Assembly: GCF_026072635.1 (NCBI RefSeq)
Contig: NZ_AP023081.1
Location: forward strand, 156,501 to 220,500
DNA length: 64,000 nt
Source of the DNA: Pseudomonas solani
GTDB lineage: Bacteria; Pseudomonadota; Gammaproteobacteria; Pseudomonadales; Pseudomonadaceae
Direction of reading: 5' to 3'
Numbering within the stretch: position 1 is the first letter of the stretch; each line of letters opens with the position of its first letter. A model generated the notes under the pieces. The model ran no database searches, was not told the origin of the DNA, and saw only the letters and a program-made list of their open reading frames with translations. Shown one piece after another: positions 35,337-46,683 of the stretch. Both the position numbers and the translations under genes were made by a program.

Positions 35337-37130
35337 ATGTTCCATGCGCTGCGCCTGCCCCTGCTCGGCTGCCTGCTGGGCGGCACCGGCTGCCAGGCCC
35401 TGCCGGTCACCCCCGCACCGGATATCCGCCAGGGTGACTACAGCGAGCTGATCGTCTACCTGCAGGAGCACATCCGCCAGCAAATGCAGGCCCATGACAT
35501 TCCCGGCCTGGCCCTGGCGCTGGTGGACGACCAGCAGGTGATCTGGGCCAGGGGTTTTGGTTACGCCGACCGCGAACGGCGCATCGCCGCCAGCGAATAC
35601 ACCGCCTTCCGCATCGGTTCGCTGTCCAAGCCGATCACCGCCAGCCTGGCCATGCAGCTGCGCGAACGCGGCGCCCTGGACCTGGACGCCCCGCTGCAAT
35701 CCAGCCTGCGCGAGTTCTACGTGCGCTCACGCTTCCATACGGACCAGGCGGCAGCCGACCGCGCCATCACCCTGCGCCGCCTGCTCAGCCACCAATCCGG
35801 CCTACCGACCGACCACCTCGAAGGCCAGGTCGCCAAGCTTCCGCTGCCCCTGGGCGAGCTGCCCGCACTGGCCAGCGGCACCTGGCTGAGCCACCAGCCC
35901 GGCACGCAAACCGTCTACTCCAATCTCGGCTACGCCCTGGTCGGCGCCGCAATCGAACGCACCAGCGGCTGCGAATTCGAAGCCTGCGCACAGAAATCGC
36001 TACTGCAGCCACTGGGCATGCGCCACGCGAGCTTTCTCGGCAACAGCGGCCAGCAACCCTATCGCGCTCGCGGCTATATGAAGGGCAAGCCCTCGGCGGA
36101 CCTCAACATCCGGGACCTCTCCGCCGGCAGCCTCTGGGCCAGCCCGGTGGACCTCAGCCACTTCGTGCAAATGGTCTTCGCCGACGGCCGCTACCAAGGC
36201 CGGCAAGTGCTGCAACCGGCCTCGATCCAGGAAATGCTGCACCCGCAGAATGTCGGCAACGCCCTGGACCTGGACAGCTCGATCGGCCTCGGCTGGTTCC
36301 TCGGTACCTATGGCGACGAGCTGGCGACACCCGGCCTGCGCGTCGTCGAGCACAGCGGCTCGACCGGTGACTTCAACGCCCAGATGACCTTGCTGCCGGA
36401 GCAGCGTCTGGGCGTGGTCGTCCTCACCAACTCCGACAGCGCCGCAGCCGTTACCAGCCAGCTCGCCAGCCTGTCGCTGCGCTTGCTGCTGCAAGCTCGT
36501 GACGGCAAGCCGGCAAGCCCGCCGGGACCGCCCCGCCGCACCAACCGGCAACGCCCCAGCCCACAGGACCGCCAACGCCTGGACGGTCGCTACGCCACCG
36601 GCAGCGGCCTGATCCATATTCGTAGCCAGGGTGAGCGCCTGTATGCAGAACTTTCCGGCCTCCGCGTCGAACTGCTGCGCGACGACGAAGGCTGGCTCCG
36701 CGCACGCAAGAAACTGCTCGGGCTATGGCCACTGGACCTGGGCGAGCTGGGCCGCCTGCAGCTGGACGTCGTGACGCTACAGGGGCGCCAGGCGCTGGTC
36801 GGCCGCCAACATGGCCAGACGCTGTTCATCGGCGAGCGCGTGGACGCCATGCCCATCCCCCGGGAATGGGCCGCCATGGTCGGCGACTACCGCATCGCCG
36901 GTGGCAAGGACGACGCCCTGAGCCTGAGCCTGCGCCTTGAAGACGGTTTCCTCCTGGCACGCGGCCGCTCCGCTGGCGAGCCCATCGGCGACTACATCCT
37001 CCATCCCCAGGACAGCGCCCACGCAACCCTCGCCGGCAGCGGGCGCGGCCTCGGCGACACCCTCAGCCTGCGCCCGGACGGTTTCGAAGCCCTCGGCTAC
37101 CGCTTCGTGCGCACCGACAAAAAGCCCTAA
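35337..37130 (+). CDS. mipB: Lipoprotein with class C beta-lactamase-like domain
   Basis: A 597-residue envelope protein. The leader ends in the lipobox-like GGTGC (Cys near residue 19), so it is probably a lipoprotein. The serine-hydrolase motifs are SLSK (in IGSLSKPITAS), YSN (in VYSNLGYALVG) and HSG (in VVEHSGSTGDF). About 200 further C-terminal residues form extra domains. It matches PA1797 of P. aeruginosa, the lipoprotein that works with the MipA barrel as a polymyxin co-sensor for ParRS. All three hydrolase motifs are kept, so enzymatic activity remains possible. Confidence 0.87.
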   Translation: MFHALRLPLLGCLLGGTGCQALPVTPAPDIRQGDYSELIVYLQEHIRQQMQAHDIPGLALALVDDQQVIWARGFGYADRERRIAASEYTAFRIGSLSKPITASLAMQLRERGALDLDAPLQSSLREFYVRSRFHTDQAAADRAITLRRLLSHQSGLPTDHLEGQVAKLPLPLGELPALASGTWLSHQPGTQTVYSNLGYALVGAAIERTSGCEFEACAQKSLLQPLGMRHASFLGNSGQQPYRARGYMKGKPSADLNIRDLSAGSLWASPVDLSHFVQMVFADGRYQGRQVLQPASIQEMLHPQNVGNALDLDSSIGLGWFLGTYGDELATPGLRVVEHSGSTGDFNAQMTLLPEQRLGVVVLTNSDSAAAVTSQLASLSLRLLLQARDGKPASPPGPPRRTNRQRPSPQDRQRLDGRYATGSGLIHIRSQGERLYAELSGLRVELLRDDEGWLRARKKLLGLWPLDLGELGRLQLDVVTLQGRQALVGRQHGQTLFIGERVDAMPIPREWAAMVGDYRIAGGKDDALSLSLRLEDGFLLARGRSAGEPIGDYILHPQDSAHATLAGSGRGLGDTLSLRPDGFEALGYRFVRTDKKP

Positions 37131-37154
37131 TCCCCCTTAACAAGGACGATTTCC

Positions 37155-37937
37155 ATGCTTCGCTTGCACCCCACCCTGCTCTGCAGCGGCTTGCTGCTGA
37201 TGTCCGCCCCGCTTCACGCCGAGGACTGGCAGTACCAGCTCAGCGCCGGCCTGGCCAACCTGCCGCGCTACAGCGGCAGCGACGAACGGGTCACCACGCC
37301 ACTGCTCGACGCCCGCCTGGAGATTCCCCAAGGATTCTTCCTCGGTATAAAGGACGGCCTCGGCTGGCAATACGCGCAAGATGGCTTCGGTTTCAGCCTG
37401 CACCTCGGCAGCAGTGATCGACGCAAGGACAGCCGCTCCCACTTCCATGGCTCCGACCGACTGGAGGGCATGGGCTCGATCAAGCAGCGCGGCCAGCTCG
37501 GCATCGCCGCCAGCCATGACATCGGCCCGGTCACCCTGGGCGCCAGCCTCGAACATGCCCTGAAGAAAGACAGCGACCGCGACACCGGCTCGGCCTACAA
37601 CCTGCTGGAGCTGAGCCTGGGCGGCACCCTCGTCGAAGGCGCTTACGGGCGGCTGGACGCCAGCCTCAGCAGTCGCTTCGGCGACGATGACTACCTGCGC
37701 ACCTGGTACGGCGTCAGTCGCGTGCAGGCGTCACGCAGCCGCTTTGCTGCCCATGACACCGACGCTGGCCTGGTTTCCAGCGGTGCCGCCCTGAGCTGGA
37801 CCTACCCCCTGGACCCGAACATGGACCTGGTCACCGCGCTGGATGTGCAGCACCTGATGGGCGACGCCGCCGACAGCCCCCTGACGGAACGCCGCACCCA
37901 GGCCACCCTCGCCACGCAGATCAACTACCGGTTCTGA
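37155..37937 (+). CDS. mipA: MipA/OmpV family outer-membrane protein
   Basis: A 260-residue outer-membrane barrel. The signal peptide is MLRLHPTLLCSGLLLMSAPLHA. The MipA/OmpV start has LANLPRYSGSDERVTTPLLDARL. Amphipathic strands run to a C-terminal aromatic residue (INYRF). It starts 24 bases after mipB, so the two form one operon. In P. aeruginosa MipA binds polymyxin and, with MipB, is needed for full ParRS activation of mexXY. The role here is inferred from order and family. Confidence 0.87.
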   Translation: MLRLHPTLLCSGLLLMSAPLHAEDWQYQLSAGLANLPRYSGSDERVTTPLLDARLEIPQGFFLGIKDGLGWQYAQDGFGFSLHLGSSDRRKDSRSHFHGSDRLEGMGSIKQRGQLGIAASHDIGPVTLGASLEHALKKDSDRDTGSAYNLLELSLGGTLVEGAYGRLDASLSSRFGDDDYLRTWYGVSRVQASRSRFAAHDTDAGLVSSGAALSWTYPLDPNMDLVTALDVQHLMGDAADSPLTERRTQATLATQINYRF

Positions 37938-38128
37938 GCCCACGCGCACGCCTCCCGGGCGCCAGCGCCAAGGACAGCCTCTATAGAAAAGAAATCCGAA
38001 ATGAACAGACCGCCCTACCCGGCCAGCATCCCTGCCCGATGCCAGCGGCCGGGCGGGCGGCGAGATTCGAGTAGAGCACAGCCCTCGGAGAACGACACTG
38101 CGGCGGGTTGGCGCACAACAGGCGTCCT

Positions 38129-38164
38129 GAAACGAAAAAAGGCAGCCCTGAAAGAGCTGCCTTT
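38129..38164 (-). terminator. Terminator downstream of the toxin-antitoxin module
   Basis: The stem AAAGGCAGC / GCTGCCTTT (38138-38146 with 38156-38164) is followed on the minus strand by TTTCGTTTC. A 20-base identical copy (38848-38867) precedes the module on the other side. Confidence 0.85.
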
Positions 38165-38185
38165 GAGCCGCGCATCGACCGAGCG

Positions 38186-38473
38186 CTAACCCCCAAGGGC
38201 CTGGATAACGTGCACGGGGTCATTGTGGATGGCGCGCAGCAGCGCCTTGGCGGGGCCGGTGGGCTCACGTCGCCCCTGCTCCCAATTGCGCAGGGTACCC
38301 AGCTGAACATCGATCATCGCGGCGAACCTAGCCTGTGTCAGGCCCGTTGCCTTGCGGATCGCCTTCACCTGCAGCGCATCCACGGTGAACTCACGCGAAG
38401 GCTTGCGCTCGCCACGGCGTATCTCGTCCATCTGCTGGACGCTTTCCATCAGGTCGTCGAAGAATTGGCTCAT
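38186..38473 (-). CDS. Antitoxin, XRE/NadS-type helix-turn-helix
   Basis: A 95-residue HigA-type antitoxin. It has an unstructured N-terminal part (MSQFFDDLMESVQQMDEIRRGERK), then a HTH with VKAIRKATGLTQARFAAMIDVQLGTLRNWEQGRR. It lies directly downstream of and overlaps the toxin gene (toxin first, as in HigBA systems). The chosen ATG at 38473 has GGAGG five bases upstream; a GTG six bases earlier is less likely. It should neutralise the toxin and repress the operon. Confidence 0.85.
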   Translation of the reverse strand: MSQFFDDLMESVQQMDEIRRGERKPSREFTVDALQVKAIRKATGLTQARFAAMIDVQLGTLRNWEQGRREPTGPAKALLRAIHNDPVHVIQALGG

Positions 38474-38475
38474 GG

Positions 38476-38790
38476 TCACCTCCAGCGCTCGATGATCTGC
38501 CTGAGCGCCTTGCGCTCATCCGCGGTCAGGTCATCCTTCTCGTTCTTGGGGTAGATCAGCAGCAAGGCGATCTGCGAGGCGGACGAGAAATGGTAATAGA
38601 TGACCCTCGACCCGCCGCGCTTGCCATGACCGCCACTGGCCACCCGCACCTTGCGGATGCCACCCGTGCCCTCGATCACATCCCCCATTTCCGGCCGCTC
38701 GGCCAGCAACCGCTGGAAGGCCGCGTAACTGTCATCGTCGAGCAACTCGCGAAGACGCCGGGTGAAGAGGGGTGTCTCGATGAAGATCAT
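38476..38790 (-). CDS. RelE/HigB-type toxin
   Basis: A 104-residue toxin of the RelE/HigB family, expected to cleave mRNA on the ribosome. Landmarks are MIFIETPLFTRRLRELLDDDSY at the start (given as family-typical), VIEGTGGIRKVRVA in the middle, and YYHF...LLLIYPKNEKDDLT near the end. The ATG at 38790 is chosen because it gives the family-typical start; earlier TTG/GTG codons exist. No strong ribosome site is visible. Confidence 0.83.
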   Translation of the reverse strand: MIFIETPLFTRRLRELLDDDSYAAFQRLLAERPEMGDVIEGTGGIRKVRVASGGHGKRGGSRVIYYHFSSASQIALLLIYPKNEKDDLTADERKALRQIIERWR

Positions 38791-38847
38791 CACGCAAAGG
38801 TACGCCAATGGCGCACATCACACAAACCCGCCCACTTCATGCCCGCA

Positions 38848-38884
38848 GAAACGAAAAAAGGCAGCCCCGAGGGAGCTGCCTTTT
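38848..38884 (-). terminator. Terminator of the tRNA operon
   Basis: The stem AAAAGGCAGC / GCTGCCTTTT (38856-38865 with 38875-38884) is followed on the minus strand by a T run and CGTTTC. It lies 61 bases beyond the tRNA-Leu 3' end and is nearly identical to the hairpin behind the toxin-antitoxin genes. Confidence 0.85.
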
Positions 38885-38944
38885 CTTTGTCGCTTCCAGA
38901 TTCCCGCGAGGCTTGCCCCACGCCACCTGGCTGCGCGTATTACA

Positions 38945-39029
38945 TGGTGCGGACGGAGAGACTCGAACTCTCACACCTTGCGGCGCCAGAACCTAAATCT
39001 GGTGTGTCTACCAATTCCACCACGTCCGC
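38945..39029 (-). tRNA. tRNA-Leu (anticodon TAG)
   Basis: An 85-base class II tRNA with encoded CCA. The acceptor is GCGGACG paired with CGTCCGC. The anticodon stem is CCAGA/TCTGG with loop TTTAGGT, giving TAG. A variable arm and a GTTCGAGTC T-loop are present. It is the last of three tRNAs in this operon. Confidence 0.97.
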
Positions 39030-39050
39030 TTGCAACGCTTGAAACGAAAA

Positions 39051-39071
39051 CGCCAGGCACTAGGCCTGGCG
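39051..39071 (-). terminator. Hairpin between tRNA-His and tRNA-Leu
   Basis: The stem CGCCAGGC / GCCTGGCG is followed on the minus strand by TTTTCGTTTC, the same tail as the neighbouring terminators. It may attenuate transcription into tRNA-Leu or serve as a processing site. Confidence 0.6.
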
Positions 39072-39083
39072 CTTTCTCGAATA

Positions 39084-39160
39084 TGGGGTGGACGATGGGA
39101 ATCGAACCCACGACACCAGGAGCCACAATCCTGTGCTCTACCAACTGAGCTACGCCCACC
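39084..39160 (-). tRNA. tRNA-His (anticodon GTG)
   Basis: A 77-base tRNA with encoded CCA and the extra 5' G of tRNA-His. Anticodon GTG sits in GGATTGTGGCTCC; the T-loop is GGTTCGATTCC. It is the middle gene of the operon. Confidence 0.97.
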
Positions 39161-39194
39161 ATATTACGTTTTGCTTGAGCCAAACTTGCCAAAT

Positions 39195-39271
39195 TGGCAC
39201 GCCCGGCAGGACTCGAACCTGCGACCATCCGCTTAGAAGGCGGATGCTCTATCCAGCTGAGCTACGGGCGC
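39195..39271 (-). tRNA. tRNA-Arg (anticodon TCT)
   Basis: A 77-base tRNA with encoded CCA. The acceptor is GCGCCCG/CGGGCGT, with anticodon TCT in CCTTCTAAG and T-loop GGTTCGAGTCC. It is the first gene of the operon. No further tRNA is found up to the promoter. Confidence 0.97.
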
Positions 39272-39383
39272 TTATTCATCTGCTAAACAGATTACTAAAA
39301 GCTTCGGCTTCAGCAGAAGCCTGTAGACTTCTACGTTTGCCGTCTTACCCAGCTAGTTGCTGTGCTCGACAAGCGGGGCGCAT

Positions 39384-39410
39384 GTTATAGAGGCACCCCT
39401 ACCTCGTCAA
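39384..39410 (-). promoter_or_regulatory. Promoter of the Arg-His-Leu tRNA operon
   Basis: The -35 TTGACG (39405-39410) and -10 TATAAC (39384-39389) on the minus strand are 15 bases apart, which is short. A GC-rich discriminator (GCGCCCC) follows, as in stringently controlled stable-RNA promoters. Confidence 0.6.
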
Positions 39411-39541
39411 CAGGATTTTTAAAAAAATTTAGAAAGATAAAGGGGTTACGGGAAAATGCTGACCAGCCGCCTTTGCCCAAAAGCCACGCCATGCGAGAAT
39501 ATGCGCCCTTTTTCGCCCCTTCCGATGGTTAATCACGCGAC

Positions 39542-40396
39542 ATGACCGCACAACTGATCGACGGCAAAACGATCGCCGCCCGCCTCCGCCAACAGATAGC
39601 CAAGCGCGTCGACGAGCGTCGCCAGCAAGGCCTGCGCATTCCCGGCCTGGCCGTCATCCTGGTTGGCAGCGATCCGGCCTCTCAGGTCTATGTCGCGCAC
39701 AAGCGCAAGGACTGCGAGGAAGTCGGCTTCATCTCCGAGGCCCACGACCTGCCGGCCAGCACCCGCCAGGAAGACCTGCTGGCGCTGATCGACCGCCTCA
39801 ATGTCGACCCGACCATCGACGGCATCCTCGTACAGCTGCCGCTGCCGGCGCACCTGGACGCGTCCCTGCTGCTGGAGCGCATCAGCCCCGACAAGGACGT
39901 AGACGGCTTCCACCCCTACAACATCGGCCGCCTGGCCCAGCGCATGCCGCTGCTGCGCCCCTGCACGCCGAAAGGGATCATGACCCTGCTGGAAAGCACC
40001 GGGGCCGATCTCTACGGCATGGACGCAGTCGTCGTCGGCGCCTCCAACATCGTCGGCCGCCCCATGGCCCTCGAGCTGCTGCTGGCCGGCTGCACCGTCA
40101 CCGTCACCCACCGCTTCACCAAGGACCTCGCTGGCCACGTCGGCCGTGCCGACCTGGTGGTGGTCGCCGCCGGCAAGCCGGGCCTGGTCAAGGGTGAGTG
40201 GATCAAGGAAGGTGCCATCGTCATCGACGTCGGCATCAACCGCCAGGAAGACGGCAAGCTGGTGGGCGACGTGGAATACGAACCGGCCCTGCAACGCGCC
40301 AGCTGGATCACCCCAGTCCCGGGCGGCGTCGGCCCCATGACCCGTGCCTGCCTGCTGGAGAACACCCTCCACGCGGCGGAGACCCTGCACGACTGA
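39542..40396 (+). CDS. folD: Methylenetetrahydrofolate dehydrogenase / cyclohydrolase
   Basis: A 284-residue bifunctional enzyme interconverting 5,10-methylene-, methenyl- and 10-formyl-tetrahydrofolate with NADP. The signature YVAHKRKDCEEVGF includes the catalytic Lys. PTIDGILVQLPLPAHLD and PVPGGVGPMTRACLLENT are the other family blocks. The dinucleotide site is VVVGASNIVGRP. The gene is divergent from the tRNA operon, as in P. aeruginosa. Confidence 0.97.
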   Translation: MTAQLIDGKTIAARLRQQIAKRVDERRQQGLRIPGLAVILVGSDPASQVYVAHKRKDCEEVGFISEAHDLPASTRQEDLLALIDRLNVDPTIDGILVQLPLPAHLDASLLLERISPDKDVDGFHPYNIGRLAQRMPLLRPCTPKGIMTLLESTGADLYGMDAVVVGASNIVGRPMALELLLAGCTVTVTHRFTKDLAGHVGRADLVVVAAGKPGLVKGEWIKEGAIVIDVGINRQEDGKLVGDVEYEPALQRASWITPVPGGVGPMTRACLLENTLHAAETLHD

Positions 40397-40414
40397 GCAG
40401 CGGCGACCCCATGA

Positions 40415-40440
40415 AAAACGGCACCCTCGGGTGCCGTTTT
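40415..40440. terminator. Bidirectional terminator between folD and the glp-like operon
   Basis: A perfect 11-bp stem AAAACGGCACC / GGTGCCGTTTT with a four-base loop and T-runs on both strands. It separates convergent folD and the substrate-binding gene. Confidence 0.9.
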
Positions 40441-40488
40441 CGTTTCAGCGAACAGGCCCCCGGGAATCCGCGGGCCCGCCGTCCAGCG

Positions 40489-42225
<1,737 letters not shown>

Positions 42226-42258
42226 AGACACCTCCTTGGGGATTTTGAACGGTCGCAA

Positions 42259-42531
42259 CTAGCCGAAGCGCATCACGACCAACAACCACACGACGGATAG
42301 CGCCGAGGCTACCCACAGGTTCCAACTGGTCGCGCCTATCACCAGCAGGTGCAGGTAGGCGCTCCCGAGAAGCCCGATGAACAACCGGTCGCCACGGGTG
42401 GTGACGATCGGCAAGAAGCCCTTGCGCTCGACGCAGGGCGAACGCAGTTCCCAGATGCCCATCAGCAGCAGCACCAGGCCGATGCTGCCGAAGAACACCG
42501 CGGTGGGCAGGGTCCAGGCCATCCATTCCAT
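42259..42531 (-). CDS. glpU: DUF2160 small membrane protein, GlpU-like
   Basis: A 90-residue inner-membrane protein of three hydrophobic helices (about 5-25, 45-65 and 68-88) with a short cytoplasmic loop that includes PIVTTRGDRLF. DUF2160 proteins are found only beside this class of ABC transporter. The role is unknown; it may stabilise the permease pair. It lies between the second permease and the SBP. Confidence 0.85.
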   Translation of the reverse strand: MEWMAWTLPTAVFFGSIGLVLLLMGIWELRSPCVERKGFLPIVTTRGDRLFIGLLGSAYLHLLVIGATSWNLWVASALSVVWLLVVMRFG

Positions 42532-42539
42532 AAGTCACC

Positions 42540-43340
<801 letters not shown>

Positions 43341-43348
43341 GGGCGGCC

Positions 43349-44214
<866 letters not shown>

Positions 44215-44218
<4 letters not shown>

Positions 44219-45311
44219 GGCGCCACCTCCACCAGCAGGTCATCGGCGTAGAGCATCAACCACTGCGAAGGGAAGCCGATCCACGCCGTGCCCCGAGGCA
44301 CCGTCTCGTCTTCCTGCAGGCGCGCCTTGAGGCGTTGCCCGTCCAGGTTCAGGGTGAGGATCTTGTAGGTGCCCAAGTCCTCGACGTGGGTCACCTCGCC
44401 GGCCAGGGCATCGACGAAGTGCTCGTCGCTGACGTGCACGAACTCCGGGCGGATGCCCAGCTTCAGGCTGCTCCAGCCCCCTTGGCCAGGTGCGCCGCCA
44501 TGGCCGGGCCCAGGGGCACGCGGGTGTTGCCGAACACCAGCGCATCCCCCTCCGGGCGCACCTCGATCAGATTCATCCCCGGGCTGCCGATGAAGAAGCC
44601 GACGAAGGTGTGCAGCGGCCGCTCGAACAGCTCGCGCGGGGTGCCGAACTGGACGATACGGCCTTCGTACATCACCGCGATCTTGTCGGCGAAAGTCGAG
44701 GCCTCCAGCTGGTCGTGGGTCACGTAGATCATGGTGATGTTGAACTGCTCATGGATCTGCTTGAGCTTGCGCCGCAGCTTCCACTTCAGGTGTGGGTCGA
44801 TCACCGTCAGCGGCTCATCGAAGAGGATCGCCGACACATCGTCGCGCACCAGCCCGCGGCCCATGGAGACCTTCTGCTTCTCGTCCGCCGTCAGGTTGCG
44901 CGCCTTGCGCTTGAGCAGGTGATGCAGGTCGAGCACCTCGGCGATCTCGCTGACCTTGCTCAACACCCGCGACTCCGGCAGGCCCTGGTTGCGCAGGGGG
45001 AAGGCCAGGTTGTCGAACACCGTCATGGTGTCGTAGACCACCGGGAACTGGAAAACCTGGGCGATGTTGCGTTCCTCCGGCGGCAGCAGATTGACCTCGC
45101 GGGTGTCGAACAGCACCTGCCCTTCGGAGGGGCTGAGCAGCCCGGAAATGATGTTCAGCAAGGTCGACTTGCCGCAGCCCGAAGGCCCCAGCAGCGCATA
45201 GGCGCCGCCCTGCTCCCAGACGTGGTCCATCGCCAGGATGGCGTAGTCTTCCGGGCCCTTCGGCTGGCTGGCGTAGCTGTGGGCCAGGCTCTGCAGGCGT
45301 ATCTCGGCCAT
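44215..45311 (-). pseudogene. glpT: ABC transporter ATPase, GlpT-like, frameshifted
   Basis: The reading frame from 45311 (MAEIRLQSLAHSY) runs 282 residues to a premature stop at 44463. The rest continues in another frame (LKLGIRPEFVHVSDEHFVDAL...) to 44215. Adding one G to the five-G run at 44477-44481 restores a 365-residue protein of normal length (KGGWSSLKLGIRPEF). The N-terminal part keeps Walker A GPSGCGKST, Walker B AILFDEP and the switch His in YVTHDQ. Its signature is degenerate (LTADEKQKVSMGRG). The lost part is the C-terminal TOBE/regulatory domain. This may be a true mutation or a homopolymer sequencing error. Confidence 0.8.
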
Positions 45312-45321
45312 GGGCGGCTCC

Positions 45322-46404
<1,083 letters not shown>

Positions 46405-46460
46405 GGCGTGTCCTTGTGGTTGTTCTCAGCCATTCGCGGCTCTGGGCCGCGCTACCACAA

Positions 46461-46476
46461 GGCGACTTCCGTGCCA
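46461..46476 (-). promoter_or_regulatory. Sigma54 (-24/-12) promoter of the glp-like operon
   Basis: On the minus strand TGGCACGGAAGTCGCC fits TGGCACG-N4-TTGC with one mismatch and the obligatory 10-base distance between GG and GC. It is about 57 bases upstream of the first ATPase start. The divergent gene encodes a sigma54 activator. Confidence 0.8.
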
Positions 46477-46544
46477 GGAGCACCAAAAATCTTCTATCAC
46501 ATTGATTAAGCTGGTTTTTAGTGAAATTCAGCGCCACGCACGAA

Positions 46545-46622
46545 TGTTCACTTGAACAGTATTGAACATTCGAATGTGAACAACTGAACACTTCGAACGT
46601 TGACTTTGAACAGCCATGAACA
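46545..46622. promoter_or_regulatory. Cluster of seven TGAACA half-sites (probable activator sites)
   Basis: TGAACA or its complement TGTTCA occurs at 46545, 46553, 46563, 46577, 46585, 46607 and 46617. The first two form the dyad TGTTCA-CT-TGAACA. The cluster is 70-150 bases upstream of the sigma54 promoter, where enhancer-binding proteins bind, and just upstream of the activator gene itself. Confidence 0.65.
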
Positions 46623-46683
46623 ACACTGCTCGGATCGCCGCAGAGCGAATGCCCCATAACAACAAGAACGCTGCGAGGCTCAC

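Noticed and set aside
39272..39383. A fourth tRNA (Pro) at the head of the tRNA operon
   Set aside because: No cloverleaf or T-loop sequence is found between tRNA-Arg and the promoter.
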